A DNA stretch of 64,000 bases, taken from Methylophilus glucosoxydans (GTDB lineage Bacteria; Pseudomonadota; Gammaproteobacteria; Burkholderiales; Methylophilaceae). A program made the translations under genes and the position numbers. Numbering within the stretch: the first letter of the stretch is position 1; the number at the start of each line of letters is the position of its first letter. Below, in pieces: positions 25,285 through 33,996 of this stretch. The notes beneath the pieces are model-generated. The model saw only the letters and a program-made list of their open reading frames with translations. It did no database searches and had not been told where the DNA came from. The stretch covers positions 1,302,001 through 1,366,000 of the forward strand of contig NZ_JBHTJW010000002.1 in NCBI RefSeq assembly GCF_042676145.1. Direction: 5' to 3'.

Positions 25285-26154
25285 ATGAAAAAAATTACAA
25301 AAGCAGTCTTCCCGGTGGCAGGGCTAGGGACCCGATTTTTGCCAGCGACCAAGGCTAGCCCTAAGGAAATGCTGCCTGTCGTCGATAAGCCGCTGATTCA
25401 ATATGCAGCCGAAGAGGCGATTGCCGCTGGCGCAACCGAGTTAATTTTTATCACTGGTCGCAATAAACGTTCGATTGCGGATCATTTTGACAAGGCCTAT
25501 GAACTGGAAGCCGAACTCGAGGCGGCTGGCAAGCAAAAACTGCTGGATATTGTGCACAGCATTCTGCCCAAAGGCGTCAGCTGCGTGTTTATCCGCCAGT
25601 CACAAGCATTGGGCCTGGGCCATGCCGTGCTTTGCGCCAAGCCTGTGGTCGGGGATGAGCCATTTTCAGTCTTACTTGCGGACGATTTGCTGGTTGGTGA
25701 TGTATCCATCACCAAACAAATGGTAGACATGTATGAAGAGCAGCAATGCTCCATTTTGGGCATTGAAACGGTTGCACCAGAAGAAACCAGCAGCTATGGC
25801 GTGGTGGATGCCGTGGCAAAAACCGATGACTTGCTCGAAGTGAAAGGCATGGTAGAAAAACCAAAACCGGAAGAAGCGCCTTCCAACCTGGCCGTGGTCG
25901 GTCGTTATGTATTGAGCCCACGCATTTTTGAGTGCCTGGAGCACGTCAAGCCAGGCAAAGGCGGCGAAATTCAACTGACAGACGGTATTTCTGCCTTGAT
26001 GCAGTACGAGAAAGTCATGGCGTACCGCTACAAGGGCAAACGCTATGATTGCGGCAGCAAACTCGGCTTTATGCAGGCCAACGTTGAGTTGGGTCTCAAA
26101 CATCCCGAAATCGCCGACAGCTTCAGAGCGTATCTGAAAACCCTGAGCCTCTAA
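25285..26154 (+). CDS. galU: UTP--glucose-1-phosphate uridylyltransferase
   Basis: This 289-residue enzyme has the nucleotide-binding N-terminus FPVAGLGTRFLPATKASPKE and EMLPVVDKPLIQYA, then the later VEKPKPEEAPSNLAVVGRYV block, all standard for GalU. It makes UDP-glucose from UTP and glucose 1-phosphate in the cytoplasm, for exopolysaccharide and envelope sugars. AGGA lies upstream of the ATG. hpt follows after 5 bp, so the two form an operon. Full length for the family. Confidence 0.95.
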   Translation: MKKITKAVFPVAGLGTRFLPATKASPKEMLPVVDKPLIQYAAEEAIAAGATELIFITGRNKRSIADHFDKAYELEAELEAAGKQKLLDIVHSILPKGVSCVFIRQSQALGLGHAVLCAKPVVGDEPFSVLLADDLLVGDVSITKQMVDMYEEQQCSILGIETVAPEETSSYGVVDAVAKTDDLLEVKGMVEKPKPEEAPSNLAVVGRYVLSPRIFECLEHVKPGKGGEIQLTDGISALMQYEKVMAYRYKGKRYDCGSKLGFMQANVELGLKHPEIADSFRAYLKTLSL

Positions 26155-26159
26155 CGCGC

Positions 26160-26714
26160 ATGGTTGCACCGCAGGATCAACCGCCGGCGCAGTGGCTGGC
26201 GCAGTCGCAGGTGGTATTTACCGCACAAGCGGTCAACGCCGCCATCGAGCGCGTTGCGTTACAGTTGCAGCAGCGCATGCAAGACCTTGCTAGCGAAAGC
26301 ATCGTGTTGCTTTGCGTGATGCGTGGCGGCCTTTATCTGGCCGGTCAATTAATGGCGCGACTCAATCTGCCTGCACGGATTGACTACTTGCAGGCCAATC
26401 GCTATCACGGCACGGCTGGCCATGAAATTGTCTGGAGCAAGCAGCCCGAGTTAGACCTGCGTGACCAAACTGTGGTGATTGTGGACGATATTCTGGATGA
26501 GGGGATTACCTTGGCAGAAGTGGTGCGCTTTTGCCATGCGGCAGGTGCGCGCCACGTGCTCACCGCGGTGCTGACTGAAAAAGACAATGGCTTGCAAAAG
26601 CCATTGCAAGCCGATGTGGTCGGGTTGGTGGTGCCAAACCGCTACGTATTTGGCTGCGGCATGGACGTGTATGGCTGGTGGCGCAATTTGCCCGAGATTC
26701 GTGCTTTAATCTAG
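26160..26714 (+). CDS. hpt: Hypoxanthine-guanine phosphoribosyltransferase
   Basis: This 184-residue enzyme has the PRPP-binding loop VVIVDDILDEGITLAEV and a flexible-loop region around YHGTAGHEIVW. It salvages hypoxanthine or guanine to the monophosphate using PRPP. It starts 5 bp after galU. The N-terminal 25 residues are longer than in enterobacterial Hpt but typical of betaproteobacterial copies. The base preference (hypoxanthine vs guanine vs xanthine) is not certain from sequence. Confidence 0.85.
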   Translation: MVAPQDQPPAQWLAQSQVVFTAQAVNAAIERVALQLQQRMQDLASESIVLLCVMRGGLYLAGQLMARLNLPARIDYLQANRYHGTAGHEIVWSKQPELDLRDQTVVIVDDILDEGITLAEVVRFCHAAGARHVLTAVLTEKDNGLQKPLQADVVGLVVPNRYVFGCGMDVYGWWRNLPEIRALI

Positions 26715-26787
26715 TCACCGCATGCATTGCACGCTGCTCTGCTCAATCCTGTTTTTTCTTAGAACGCATCCTTCTTCTTAAATAGAT

Positions 26788-26824
26788 TTGCTAACGGAGA
26801 GGCGCGTTGCCTTTCCATTAGCAA
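26788..26824. terminator. Long hairpin between convergent hpt and formamidase genes
   Basis: TTGCTAA pairs with TTAGCAA and GGAGAGGC with GCCTTTCC, giving a stem of about 15 bp with one mismatch and a 5-nt loop. It lies between the two stop codons and may terminate both, though the T-runs are weak. Confidence 0.5.
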
Positions 26825-26852
26825 TTTATCAGGCTGATGCTCTGGCGCATGA

Positions 26853-28304
26853 TCAATTTTTGCGCGGCGGGAAAATGCTTTTTTTCACCAACGCATGCAC
26901 GCCCCAGTTGCCATCCACCACCTGCGTAATGCCAAAGTCAACCGCAATTGACATCAGTGAGATCGCCTCGTCTTCACTCAATCCTTGGGTAGTCATCAAG
27001 AAATCGCGCATTTTGCGGTAGGCATCGCGCAAGGCTAAATCGACCGAGGATTTGGCAAAAATACTATTCTGCGCATCTGGCCCCAAGTCCGCCAGGTAGT
27101 TTGGATAACTGAATCCATGAAGCAGCCATTCATCTTGCGTTTCCAGCAGTGGATATTTCAGGCTTTCCAGTGCCGTGCCGGGCAGGCTGGCTTTTTTATG
27201 CAAAATCAGCTGAAAAGTGCCGGTCAGAGAACACTCGATGGCCGTGCCACACAGCTCGGAATCGCCTTGTGACGCATGCGGATCGCCGACCGAAAATAAG
27301 CCGCCTGACACCGATACCGGGTAGTAGAGCGTGGCGCCTTTACCAATGCGCCAGTTATCTATGTTGCCGCCGGTGTAGTTGGGAGGAATCGAGTTGACCA
27401 TGTCAGCTTCACTTGGCGCGACCCCCATAGTACCGAAGTGCGGACGGATAGGGATACGGACGTTTTTCAGTACATTATGATTTTCTTTGATGGTTTTATG
27501 GTCGACCGGGACGCCTGGGTAGTCAATGATGGGGTGCACAATTCCGAATGGATCGGTTTGTGGCGTCCAGCGAAAGTTATACACTGCGGACGCATAGTTT
27601 CTTTCGCCGGTCGCATCGACTTCATAAATGGTGATCACTTCACGTTTTTTCGGCTCCTCTATCGTGTCACCGTAATGAAATCCCCACCAGGCGGCAGCAT
27701 TACTGCCAAAGGCCTTGCCCTTGTACAAGGGGTTAGCGCTAGGTCTGGGAGTGACATCCACAATGCGGACTTCCAGAATATCACCCGGCTCAGCGCCCTT
27801 AACTGCAATCGGCCCGGTACAAATATGGACACCTAAGCCACCCCCTGCGCCCACTTTGGCATTCATGGCGCCTATCCCGCGACGGTCTACTCCTTTGCGT
27901 TTGCTATCCCAGTAAAACACACTTTCTGCGCCCGCATCGCCTCTCACCATCCGTTCGGCATCATCATTGGCATGGTGGGTCAGGGTTTCCAGGGTCACAT
28001 AGTCCCCAGACTCGACCTCAATTAACGGTTTGAGGGATTTACTGAAAAATCCCCAATGGACCGTTTTGTCATTGGCAGGGACATAAAAATGATTGGCGCG
28101 GCCCGTACCGACCTTGGGACTCTGGGCAAAGGCGTTTGACGACATGGTAATCCCCATCGCGCCAAGCGCGGCAGTGGTGCTGCCGACGGCAAAGGCATCT
28201 TTTAAAAAAGACCTCCTTGCCTCGTGAAACTCTTCTTTGATGTGTGCTTCATTACCTGGGGTAACGCCATGCTGACAACCGGGACTACAAGTATGCTCTG
28301 ACAT
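26853..28304 (-). CDS. Tat-exported acetamidase/formamidase-family protein
   Basis: This 483-residue protein belongs to the FmdA/AmdA family. Family features include LTHHANDDAERM, HICTGPIAVKGAEPGD, the HFGTMGVAP segment and VGDPHASQGDSELCGTAIE. The N-terminus carries a twin-arginine signal (ARRSFLK at about 29-35, then a hydrophobic stretch ending NAFAQ), so it should be exported folded. Before it lies a Cys/His-rich segment (CSPGCQHG). Enzymes of the family hydrolyse formamide or acetamide to ammonia and the acid. The ATG at 28304 has GGAG upstream. Activity is inferred; a periplasmic formamidase would suit a C1-using bacterium. Confidence 0.82.
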   Translation of the reverse strand: MSEHTCSPGCQHGVTPGNEAHIKEEFHEARRSFLKDAFAVGSTTAALGAMGITMSSNAFAQSPKVGTGRANHFYVPANDKTVHWGFFSKSLKPLIEVESGDYVTLETLTHHANDDAERMVRGDAGAESVFYWDSKRKGVDRRGIGAMNAKVGAGGGLGVHICTGPIAVKGAEPGDILEVRIVDVTPRPSANPLYKGKAFGSNAAAWWGFHYGDTIEEPKKREVITIYEVDATGERNYASAVYNFRWTPQTDPFGIVHPIIDYPGVPVDHKTIKENHNVLKNVRIPIRPHFGTMGVAPSEADMVNSIPPNYTGGNIDNWRIGKGATLYYPVSVSGGLFSVGDPHASQGDSELCGTAIECSLTGTFQLILHKKASLPGTALESLKYPLLETQDEWLLHGFSYPNYLADLGPDAQNSIFAKSSVDLALRDAYRKMRDFLMTTQGLSEDEAISLMSIAVDFGITQVVDGNWGVHALVKKSIFPPRKN

Positions 28305-28800
28305 ATTGAAAGACTCCACTGGGTTAAGAATGTGCAAGTGAGCTCGTTAACATGGCGCTGCTAGGCGTGATAGTCGTTGGCTCAAGGAACAAGGCTTGAG
28401 AGCGGCTGAATGACGGATAAGAGGTGTGCATGCCGCCTATGGGGGGCTGGCTGAATATGGGGAAGTTGCGCTCTATGACCTGTTACTCTTTTGCGCTGAC
28501 CACCGATCTCGCGGGCCTGAAGAAAAGAGAAACAGAAGGGCTGATCACCATTGCACGGTTTACTGCCAAGCTTGTTTGTTACTATGCTCGCACCGAAGTC
28601 ATCGTTGATTAATACGTTAAACAACGTAGTCGAGCTTGATGCAGGACCAGGCAGTTATTGATGCCACGGGGTTGTCGGATCAGTCAGGACGGGGCTTGCG
28701 CGCTTGCTAGAACTGTTGCGACGATCAGACGAGATCAAACATGACGCTTTAAATATATATTGATCAATTATTTATCGTATATCATTAAGTATCTCAAAAC
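28305..28800. other. Intergenic region upstream of the BLUF gene
   Basis: This 496-bp gap separates divergent genes and must hold both promoters. The last 60 bp are very AT-rich, with TTGATC at 28760 and TATCAT at 28780, but the 14-bp spacing is too short for a standard promoter. Short open frames here have no recognisable product. Confidence 0.3.
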
Positions 28801-29199
28801 ATGAGCACAGCCATGAAATTTGTTCTGTATACAAGCGTATTAAACCAAGAGCACTACGACGTATTGGTGGTGCCTGAGATCGTTAAAACTGCGCGTGCTG
28901 CAAACAGCCGTGATGGAATTACCGGTGTATTACTGTTTGATGGCTTAAATTTCACGCAATATTTTGAAGGAGAAGCGTCCAGTGTCGATGCGCTGCTAGC
29001 GAATATCCTGCGTGATCGGCGACACAAAAATATCGTGATGATCCTCAGCGGTGATCTGCCAGGGAGGCTATATGCTGACTGGGGAATGGGCTATATTGAT
29101 ATCAGCGACAATCAATTTGATATGGCCGCATGTCTTGCCGCGGCTGACTTTTCTGTAAACAGCTTCAAGCAAAAAATGAGTCGACTCGATGTCGAGTAG
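28801..29199 (+). CDS. BLUF-domain blue-light sensor
   Basis: This 132-residue protein is a single BLUF domain. The key photocycle residues are present: Y10 (LYTSV), N35 (RAANSRDGITG), Q53 (FTQYFEG), W94 and M96 (YADWGMGYI). It binds FAD and changes conformation in blue light. There is no attached output domain, so it must act through a partner protein. Two in-frame starts are possible (28801 or 28813); neither has a strong ribosome-binding site. The neighbours are not obviously light-related. The domain call is firm; the pathway is unknown. Confidence 0.9.
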   Translation: MSTAMKFVLYTSVLNQEHYDVLVVPEIVKTARAANSRDGITGVLLFDGLNFTQYFEGEASSVDALLANILRDRRHKNIVMILSGDLPGRLYADWGMGYIDISDNQFDMAACLAAADFSVNSFKQKMSRLDVE

Positions 29200-29300
29200 T
29201 GTGGTTGTTCTAAGCAAATAGAATGAATGGGTGAACATTAAACAGGCGTGACTAAAATGTCATCAGAATCCAGCTACGGATTTCTCATGCCTGAGATGAC

Positions 29301-29391
29301 TGGCGGAGAAGGGGGGATTCGAACCCCCGATACGCTTTCACGTATGCCTGATTTCGAGTCAGGTACATTCAACCAGCTCTGCCACTTCTCC
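29301..29391 (-). tRNA. tRNA-Ser (CGA)
   Basis: This 91-nt tRNA has acceptor arms GGAGAAG/CTTCTCC, anticodon stem CCTGA/TCAGG with loop CTCGAAA giving CGA, a long variable arm typical of tRNA-Ser, the T-loop GGTTCGAATCC and an encoded CCA end. Confidence 0.95.
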
Positions 29392-29505
29392 GGGAGGTCT
29401 TGCGTAATCATTGCGACCAGCAAGCTTTGATAAGGGCGCTAGTCTACACTGTGGTGGCCTCGCGCTTCAACAAAAATATGCAAGCAGTGTTACGCAACGG
29501 CTGAT

Positions 29506-30912
29506 TTAGTTCAGTGGTAGCACAATCTGCACGACCAGGCCGGTTTCAGGGGCTGTCTTGTTGTTCAATGTCATTTTTCCACCGTGTTTTTCAACAATCA
29601 TTCGTGCAATGGCCAGGCCGAGGCCGGTGCCACCGGTCTGGCGGGAGCGGGAGTCCTCCAGGCGCCGGAACGGTTCCAGCACGCTGGTTAGGGCAGATTC
29701 AGGAATGCCTGGGCCATTGTCCGAGACGGTACAGATGACTTGTTTACCTTTGACTTGAATGGATAAGGCAGGCGTTTTTGCATAGGCAATGGTATTGTTG
29801 AGCAGGTTGGTGAGACAGCGTGTGAGCAGATGGGCTGAGCCCATGACGGTGATTGCCTGTTCGGGTAGTGTTTTTTGAATGGCTTGGCCTGCGTCTTCAA
29901 AGTCGTCGCAAACAGCCGTTGCCAGGGCGGTGAGATCCACTTTGTTTTTGTGGATGTTTTCACCGCAGAGGCGCGCAAAATCCAGTCCTTCCCGGACCAT
30001 TTCCTGGGTGGCGGTCAGATCTTTGATCAGTCCCTGCTTGAGTTCTGGGTCTTTGACTTTTTCGAGGCGCAAGCGCAGACGGGTCAACGGTGTTTGCAGG
30101 TCATGCGCGATGGCCCCCAGAATAAAGCCACGCTCCTGAATATGCTTGAGGATGCTCCGTTGCATTTCATTAAAGGCTTTGGCGGCATGGCGGACCTCTG
30201 TAGAGCCTTTATTTTCTGGCAGTGGCGGGTGCTCGATATTATGGGCGAGCTGCAAGGCCGCATCGGCCAGTTTACGCAGGGGTCTGGTGGCTACGGAGGC
30301 GACGGTCCAAATGATCAGCAATAAGCCGAGGAAGGCCAGTAAAATGGCTAAAGGGTTGCGTTCGTGCGGTGGCGGTGGTCTATGGCCGCCATAGTGCAGA
30401 GTGATCACTATCGGTGTCTGGTCTTCAAGGTGGGTGTAAATGGCCAGACATTGCCCATGCGGACGAGGCGGCGGCGAGAAACCCATGGCAGACGGCGGCG
30501 GCAGTGTCATGCGGCGTGGAGCACAATTACTGAGGGGAACCAGGTCAATCATGTCTGCCACTTCTGGCACCAGCAAGGTATTCAAGTGCGCCAGTTCTGC
30601 GGGTAAGGCGGGCACCTGTGAAGGTTTGTTGGCGCCAATGGTGACGTGGCTGCCCATACGCTTAAACACGTCTTGAATTTCGACGCGTTTTTCGGGGACG
30701 GTGGCTTCAAGTATGCGCACCATGCTCTCAATGCGGTCAAAGGCAAATTGGTCGCGCATGCGAGATTCATTTTCTTTAAAGTCCCGCTGTCCCAGCATCC
30801 TGACCGTGGTGGCGGTCAATAGAATACCGATCACCGTGATCAGGAAAATACGAACCGACATGGTGCCTAGCCATTTTTTCATCATCTTGTGTATCCGGTC
30901 ATTGAATGTCAC
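29506..30912 (-). CDS. Sensor histidine kinase (EnvZ/CpxA-like)
   Basis: This 468-residue kinase has a first membrane helix at about 18-38, a periplasmic domain of about 145 residues, a second helix near 185-207, a HAMP linker (ATRPLRKLADA), the H-box (AIAHDLQTPLTRLR) and an ATPase domain with N, G1 (DNGPGIP) and G2 (GTGLGLAI) boxes. The periplasmic part is rich in Pro and His (MTLPPPSAMGFSPPPRPHG, GGHRPPPPHE). It starts with a GTG 3 bp after the response-regulator stop, so the two are one operon. The Spy-like gene upstream suggests envelope or metal stress as the input; that is inference. Confidence 0.88.
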   Translation of the reverse strand: MTFNDRIHKMMKKWLGTMSVRIFLITVIGILLTATTVRMLGQRDFKENESRMRDQFAFDRIESMVRILEATVPEKRVEIQDVFKRMGSHVTIGANKPSQVPALPAELAHLNTLLVPEVADMIDLVPLSNCAPRRMTLPPPSAMGFSPPPRPHGQCLAIYTHLEDQTPIVITLHYGGHRPPPPHERNPLAILLAFLGLLLIIWTVASVATRPLRKLADAALQLAHNIEHPPLPENKGSTEVRHAAKAFNEMQRSILKHIQERGFILGAIAHDLQTPLTRLRLRLEKVKDPELKQGLIKDLTATQEMVREGLDFARLCGENIHKNKVDLTALATAVCDDFEDAGQAIQKTLPEQAITVMGSAHLLTRCLTNLLNNTIAYAKTPALSIQVKGKQVICTVSDNGPGIPESALTSVLEPFRRLEDSRSRQTGGTGLGLAIARMIVEKHGGKMTLNNKTAPETGLVVQIVLPLN

Positions 30913-30915
30913 ACA

Positions 30916-31683
30916 TTATTTAATGTAACGCACTTCGGCGGTGAGTAAATAGCCTTCGTTGCGTAGCGTTTTGATCATGGATGGATTCTTAGTATCCACT
31001 TCAAGTTTCTGTCTTAATCTACTGATTTGTAAGTCTATTGACCGGTCAAATGGACCCGCCTCCCGTCCATGCATTTCTTCCATGAGCTGATCACGGCTCA
31101 AGGTGCGGTTGGCATGCAGGAGCATGAAACGCAAGAACTTGAATTCGGCATTGGAGAGGGGAATGCGCGTATGCTGGCTGTCGACCAGGGTACGGTTTTG
31201 AATATCCAGAGTCCATTCGTTAAACTCAATGAAACGCAAAAGAGCGTGATCGGTCTGCCATTCGTGATCGGGTTTGCCTGCGCTCTCCAGCATCATGCGC
31301 GACCGTCTGACCACGCTACGGATACGCGACAGCAGTTCCAGCGGCTCAAACGGTTTGGCCACGTAGTCATCTGCCCCGGTTTCCAGGCCCATGATGGTAT
31401 CCAGAGAGCTGGTTCTGGCTGTGAGCATGATGATGGGCAGGAGATGATATTTGCCGGACTCGCGCAGTTCACGGCAGAGCTCAATACCACTCCGCTGCGG
31501 CATGTTGATGTCGAGGATAATGACATCAGGCATGCGCTGCTGCAACGCTTGCCACATTTGTGCATGATTGCTGGCTTGTTGTGTGCTGAGTTGATTATCC
31601 TGCAAAAAGTCGCACAATAAATCACGGATGGCATCGTCGTCATCAACGACAAGCACATGGGTATCAGGATGGCCGTCAGTCAT
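30916..31683 (-). CDS. OmpR/PhoB-family response regulator
   Basis: This 255-residue regulator has a receiver domain with acidic pocket (VVDDDDAIRD), phospho-acceptor Asp in IILDINMP and the conserved Lys in AKPFEP. A winged-helix DNA-binding domain follows (RTLSRDQLMEEMHGREAGP, then ISRLRQKLE). The ATG at 31683 gives the usual N-terminus; a further ATG 51 bp upstream adds an unsupported extension. It is the cognate partner of the kinase just downstream. Confidence 0.9.
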   Translation of the reverse strand: MTDGHPDTHVLVVDDDDAIRDLLCDFLQDNQLSTQQASNHAQMWQALQQRMPDVIILDINMPQRSGIELCRELRESGKYHLLPIIMLTARTSSLDTIMGLETGADDYVAKPFEPLELLSRIRSVVRRSRMMLESAGKPDHEWQTDHALLRFIEFNEWTLDIQNRTLVDSQHTRIPLSNAEFKFLRFMLLHANRTLSRDQLMEEMHGREAGPFDRSIDLQISRLRQKLEVDTKNPSMIKTLRNEGYLLTAEVRYIK

Positions 31684-31721
31684 AAAAGTGTCTCGGACTT
31701 GCAAGGGGAGTATTTGAGCAC

Positions 31722-31744
31722 AAAAACCGGCCATTGTGGCCGGT
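31722..31744 (-). terminator. Terminator between the Spy-like gene and the two-component operon
   Basis: ACCGGCCA pairs perfectly with TGGCCGGT around a 3-nt loop. On the minus strand the stem is followed by five T. It lies 23 bp after the Spy-like stop and about 40 bp before the regulator start, so it may separate the units or attenuate read-through. Confidence 0.8.
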
Positions 31745-31766
31745 GAGTCTGTGAAACGCGTTGAGA

Positions 31767-32228
31767 TTATTCACGCACAGGTTTTTCGTGATGCGCATTG
31801 GCATGATGCGGATGTTGCGGTAAGGCATTTTCATCAAATGCTTTCTTCTGTGCATCATTCAGCTGGGCGTAAAATGTACGGATGGCTTTGGCACGTTCAG
31901 CCTGACGTGCGTCACGCGCTTTATCCCAGGCTTCCATTTTGTCCAGGCGTTGCAAGGTATTCAGTTTGCTTAACTCTGCAAAGTCCGGATGTTCCTTGTC
32001 TTGCGGTTTGATCTGTGCCTGATAGGTTTTCCAGGCATTTTCCTGTGCGCTTGTCAGTTGCAAAATGGTATGCAATTTTTCCTGATGCTGTTCAAAGTGC
32101 TCCAGGCGCTGTGCTTGCCAGTTGGCAGGGTCAAATTTGCCTTTACCGCAATCATGGCCATGCTCGGCAAAGGCAGTTCCGCACACCAACACCAAAAGCC
32201 CCGCGAATACCAGTTTGTTCAGTTTCAT
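31767..32228 (-). CDS. Spy/CpxP-like periplasmic protein, His-rich
   Basis: This 153-residue protein has a signal peptide (cleavage near CGTAFA|E) and an all-helical body with two LTxxQ-type motifs (LQLTSAQENAW and LNDAQKKAF), as in Spy and CpxP. Both mature ends are rich in His (EHGHDCGKGK at the start; PQHPHHANAHH at the end), suggesting metal binding. Spy/CpxP proteins are stress-induced periplasmic chaperones or feedback inhibitors of a sensor kinase. GGAA precedes the ATG at 32228. It lies directly upstream of an OmpR-type two-component pair on the same strand and may be its target or regulator. Confidence 0.8.
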   Translation of the reverse strand: MKLNKLVFAGLLVLVCGTAFAEHGHDCGKGKFDPANWQAQRLEHFEQHQEKLHTILQLTSAQENAWKTYQAQIKPQDKEHPDFAELSKLNTLQRLDKMEAWDKARDARQAERAKAIRTFYAQLNDAQKKAFDENALPQHPHHANAHHEKPVRE

Positions 32229-32274
32229 GATGGTTCCTTTCAATCACCATTGCGAATTTGCAATGATGATATTA

Positions 32275-32299
32275 AAACACCCGATTGTATCGGGTGTTT
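32275..32299 (-). terminator. Intrinsic terminator of ybiT
   Basis: AAACACCCGAT pairs with ATCGGGTGTTT (11 bp, 3-nt loop), ending in TTTT on the minus strand. It lies about 45 bp after the ybiT stop. Confidence 0.8.
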
Positions 32300-32341
32300 G
32301 TCAGGGGTGGTCAGCTGTGTAACGGAATGTATCGTCAGTTT

Positions 32342-33937
32342 TTAGGCAATCCCCTGGCTGGCTAAATAGTCTTCATAGTTGCCGGTAAAGTCGACAATGC
32401 CATCCGTCTTGATTTCGATAATACGGGTGGCAATCGAGCTGACAAATTCACGGTCATGGCTGACAAAAAATAAGGTGCCCTTGTATTTGTCCAGTGCCGT
32501 ATTCAGCGCTTCAATCGACTCCATGTCCATATGGTTAGTCGGTTCGTCCATCAGCAAAACATTGGTTTTCGCCAGCATTAGTTTGCCGTAAAGCATGCGG
32601 CCTTTTTCACCCCCGGACAGCACTTTGACTGATTTTTTAGTGGCTTCGGTCGGGAACAGCAAACGGCCCAGCATGCTGCGCACGGTGTTGTCATCATCGC
32701 CTTGCTGGCGTTGCTTGGTCATCCATTCAAACAAGTCTTCACCTTCTGCAAACTCGTATTCATGGTCTTGCGCAAAATAGCCCAGCTTGGCTTTTTCTGC
32801 CCATTTGACTTCGCCATGCTTGGGCTGCAAATCCCCGGCCAGGCAACGCAAAAAGGTGGTTTTACCAATGCCGTTTTCACCAATGATGGCGACTTTTTCA
32901 CCTGCTTCGAAGATCAATTCCACGTTGTTAAACAAGGGTTTGTCAAAGCCATGGCCGAGTTTCTTGAGCTCGACGGCATTGCGGTGCAGCTTCTCTTTGT
33001 CGTCAAATTCAAAGCGAATAAACGGATACTGGCGGCTAGAGGGTTTAAACTCTTCGACCTTGATTTTATCAATCTGTTTGGCGCGGCTGGTTGCCTGCTT
33101 GGCTTTAGACGCATTAGCAGAGAAGCGACGGACAAAGTCCTGCAAGTCTGCAATCTGCTGTTTGGCCTTGGCATTGTCCTTGGCTTGCTGATTACGTGCG
33201 GCAATGCTGGCTTCCATGTAATCATCATAGTTACCTGGATAAGAGGTAATCTTGCCGTAATCCATATCACAGGTATGGGTACAGACCTGATTTAAAAAGT
33301 GGCGGTCGTGCGAAATAATGACCATGGTGCAGTCACGATTATTGACCACATCTTCCAGCCAGCGGATGGTGTTGATGTCCAGGTTGTTGGTCGGTTCGTC
33401 CAGCAATAACACATCTGGATTTGCAAACAGGGCTTGTACCAGCAGCACACGCAACTTCCAGCCTGGGGCTACGGCGCTCATCGGGCCATTATGTTGCTCC
33501 AGGGGAATGCCTACGCCTAACAGCAATTCGCCAGCACGTGCTTCGGCAGTATAGCCGTCATACTCTGCAAATACGCCTTCCAGTTCGGCGGCACGCATGT
33601 AGTCGTCCTCGGTCGCTTCGAGGTTGGCGTAAATCGCGTCACGCTCTTGCATGGCTTTCCACATTTGCTCGTGACCCATCATGACCACGTCCAGCACGCG
33701 CTGGTCTTCATAGGCAAATTGGTCCTGCTTCAAAAAGGCCATGCGTTCGTTCGGGTCCAGGCTGACGTTGCCACTGGTAGGCTCCAGCACCCCGGCCAGG
33801 ATCTTCATAAACGTGGATTTACCACAGCCATTGGCGCCAATCAGACCATAACGGTTGCCATCACCAAATTTGACGGAAACATTTTCAAACAGTGGCTTGG
33901 AGCCAAACTGCATGGTGATATTGTTCGCAACTAACAT
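32342..33937 (-). CDS. ybiT: ABC-F ATPase YbiT
   Basis: This 531-residue soluble protein has two ABC domains joined by a charged linker. The first has GANGCGKST and the degenerate signature VAPGWKLRVLL, which is characteristic of YbiT. The second has GENGIGKTT and a normal LSGGEKGRM. Walker B motifs are LLLDEPTNNLD and LLMDEPTNHMD. ABC-F proteins bind the ribosome E-site region and help translation. The ATG at 33937 gives the usual N-terminus (MLVANNITMQFG). It is transcribed in the same direction as the nitroreductase gene, 59 bp away. Confidence 0.93.
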   Translation of the reverse strand: MLVANNITMQFGSKPLFENVSVKFGDGNRYGLIGANGCGKSTFMKILAGVLEPTSGNVSLDPNERMAFLKQDQFAYEDQRVLDVVMMGHEQMWKAMQERDAIYANLEATEDDYMRAAELEGVFAEYDGYTAEARAGELLLGVGIPLEQHNGPMSAVAPGWKLRVLLVQALFANPDVLLLDEPTNNLDINTIRWLEDVVNNRDCTMVIISHDRHFLNQVCTHTCDMDYGKITSYPGNYDDYMEASIAARNQQAKDNAKAKQQIADLQDFVRRFSANASKAKQATSRAKQIDKIKVEEFKPSSRQYPFIRFEFDDKEKLHRNAVELKKLGHGFDKPLFNNVELIFEAGEKVAIIGENGIGKTTFLRCLAGDLQPKHGEVKWAEKAKLGYFAQDHEYEFAEGEDLFEWMTKQRQQGDDDNTVRSMLGRLLFPTEATKKSVKVLSGGEKGRMLYGKLMLAKTNVLLMDEPTNHMDMESIEALNTALDKYKGTLFFVSHDREFVSSIATRIIEIKTDGIVDFTGNYEDYLASQGIA

Positions 33938-33996
33938 GCAAGAACTCTCAATCAATAATTAAAAAGGTGCGCCTGCTTTCAGGCATCGTAATAGAG

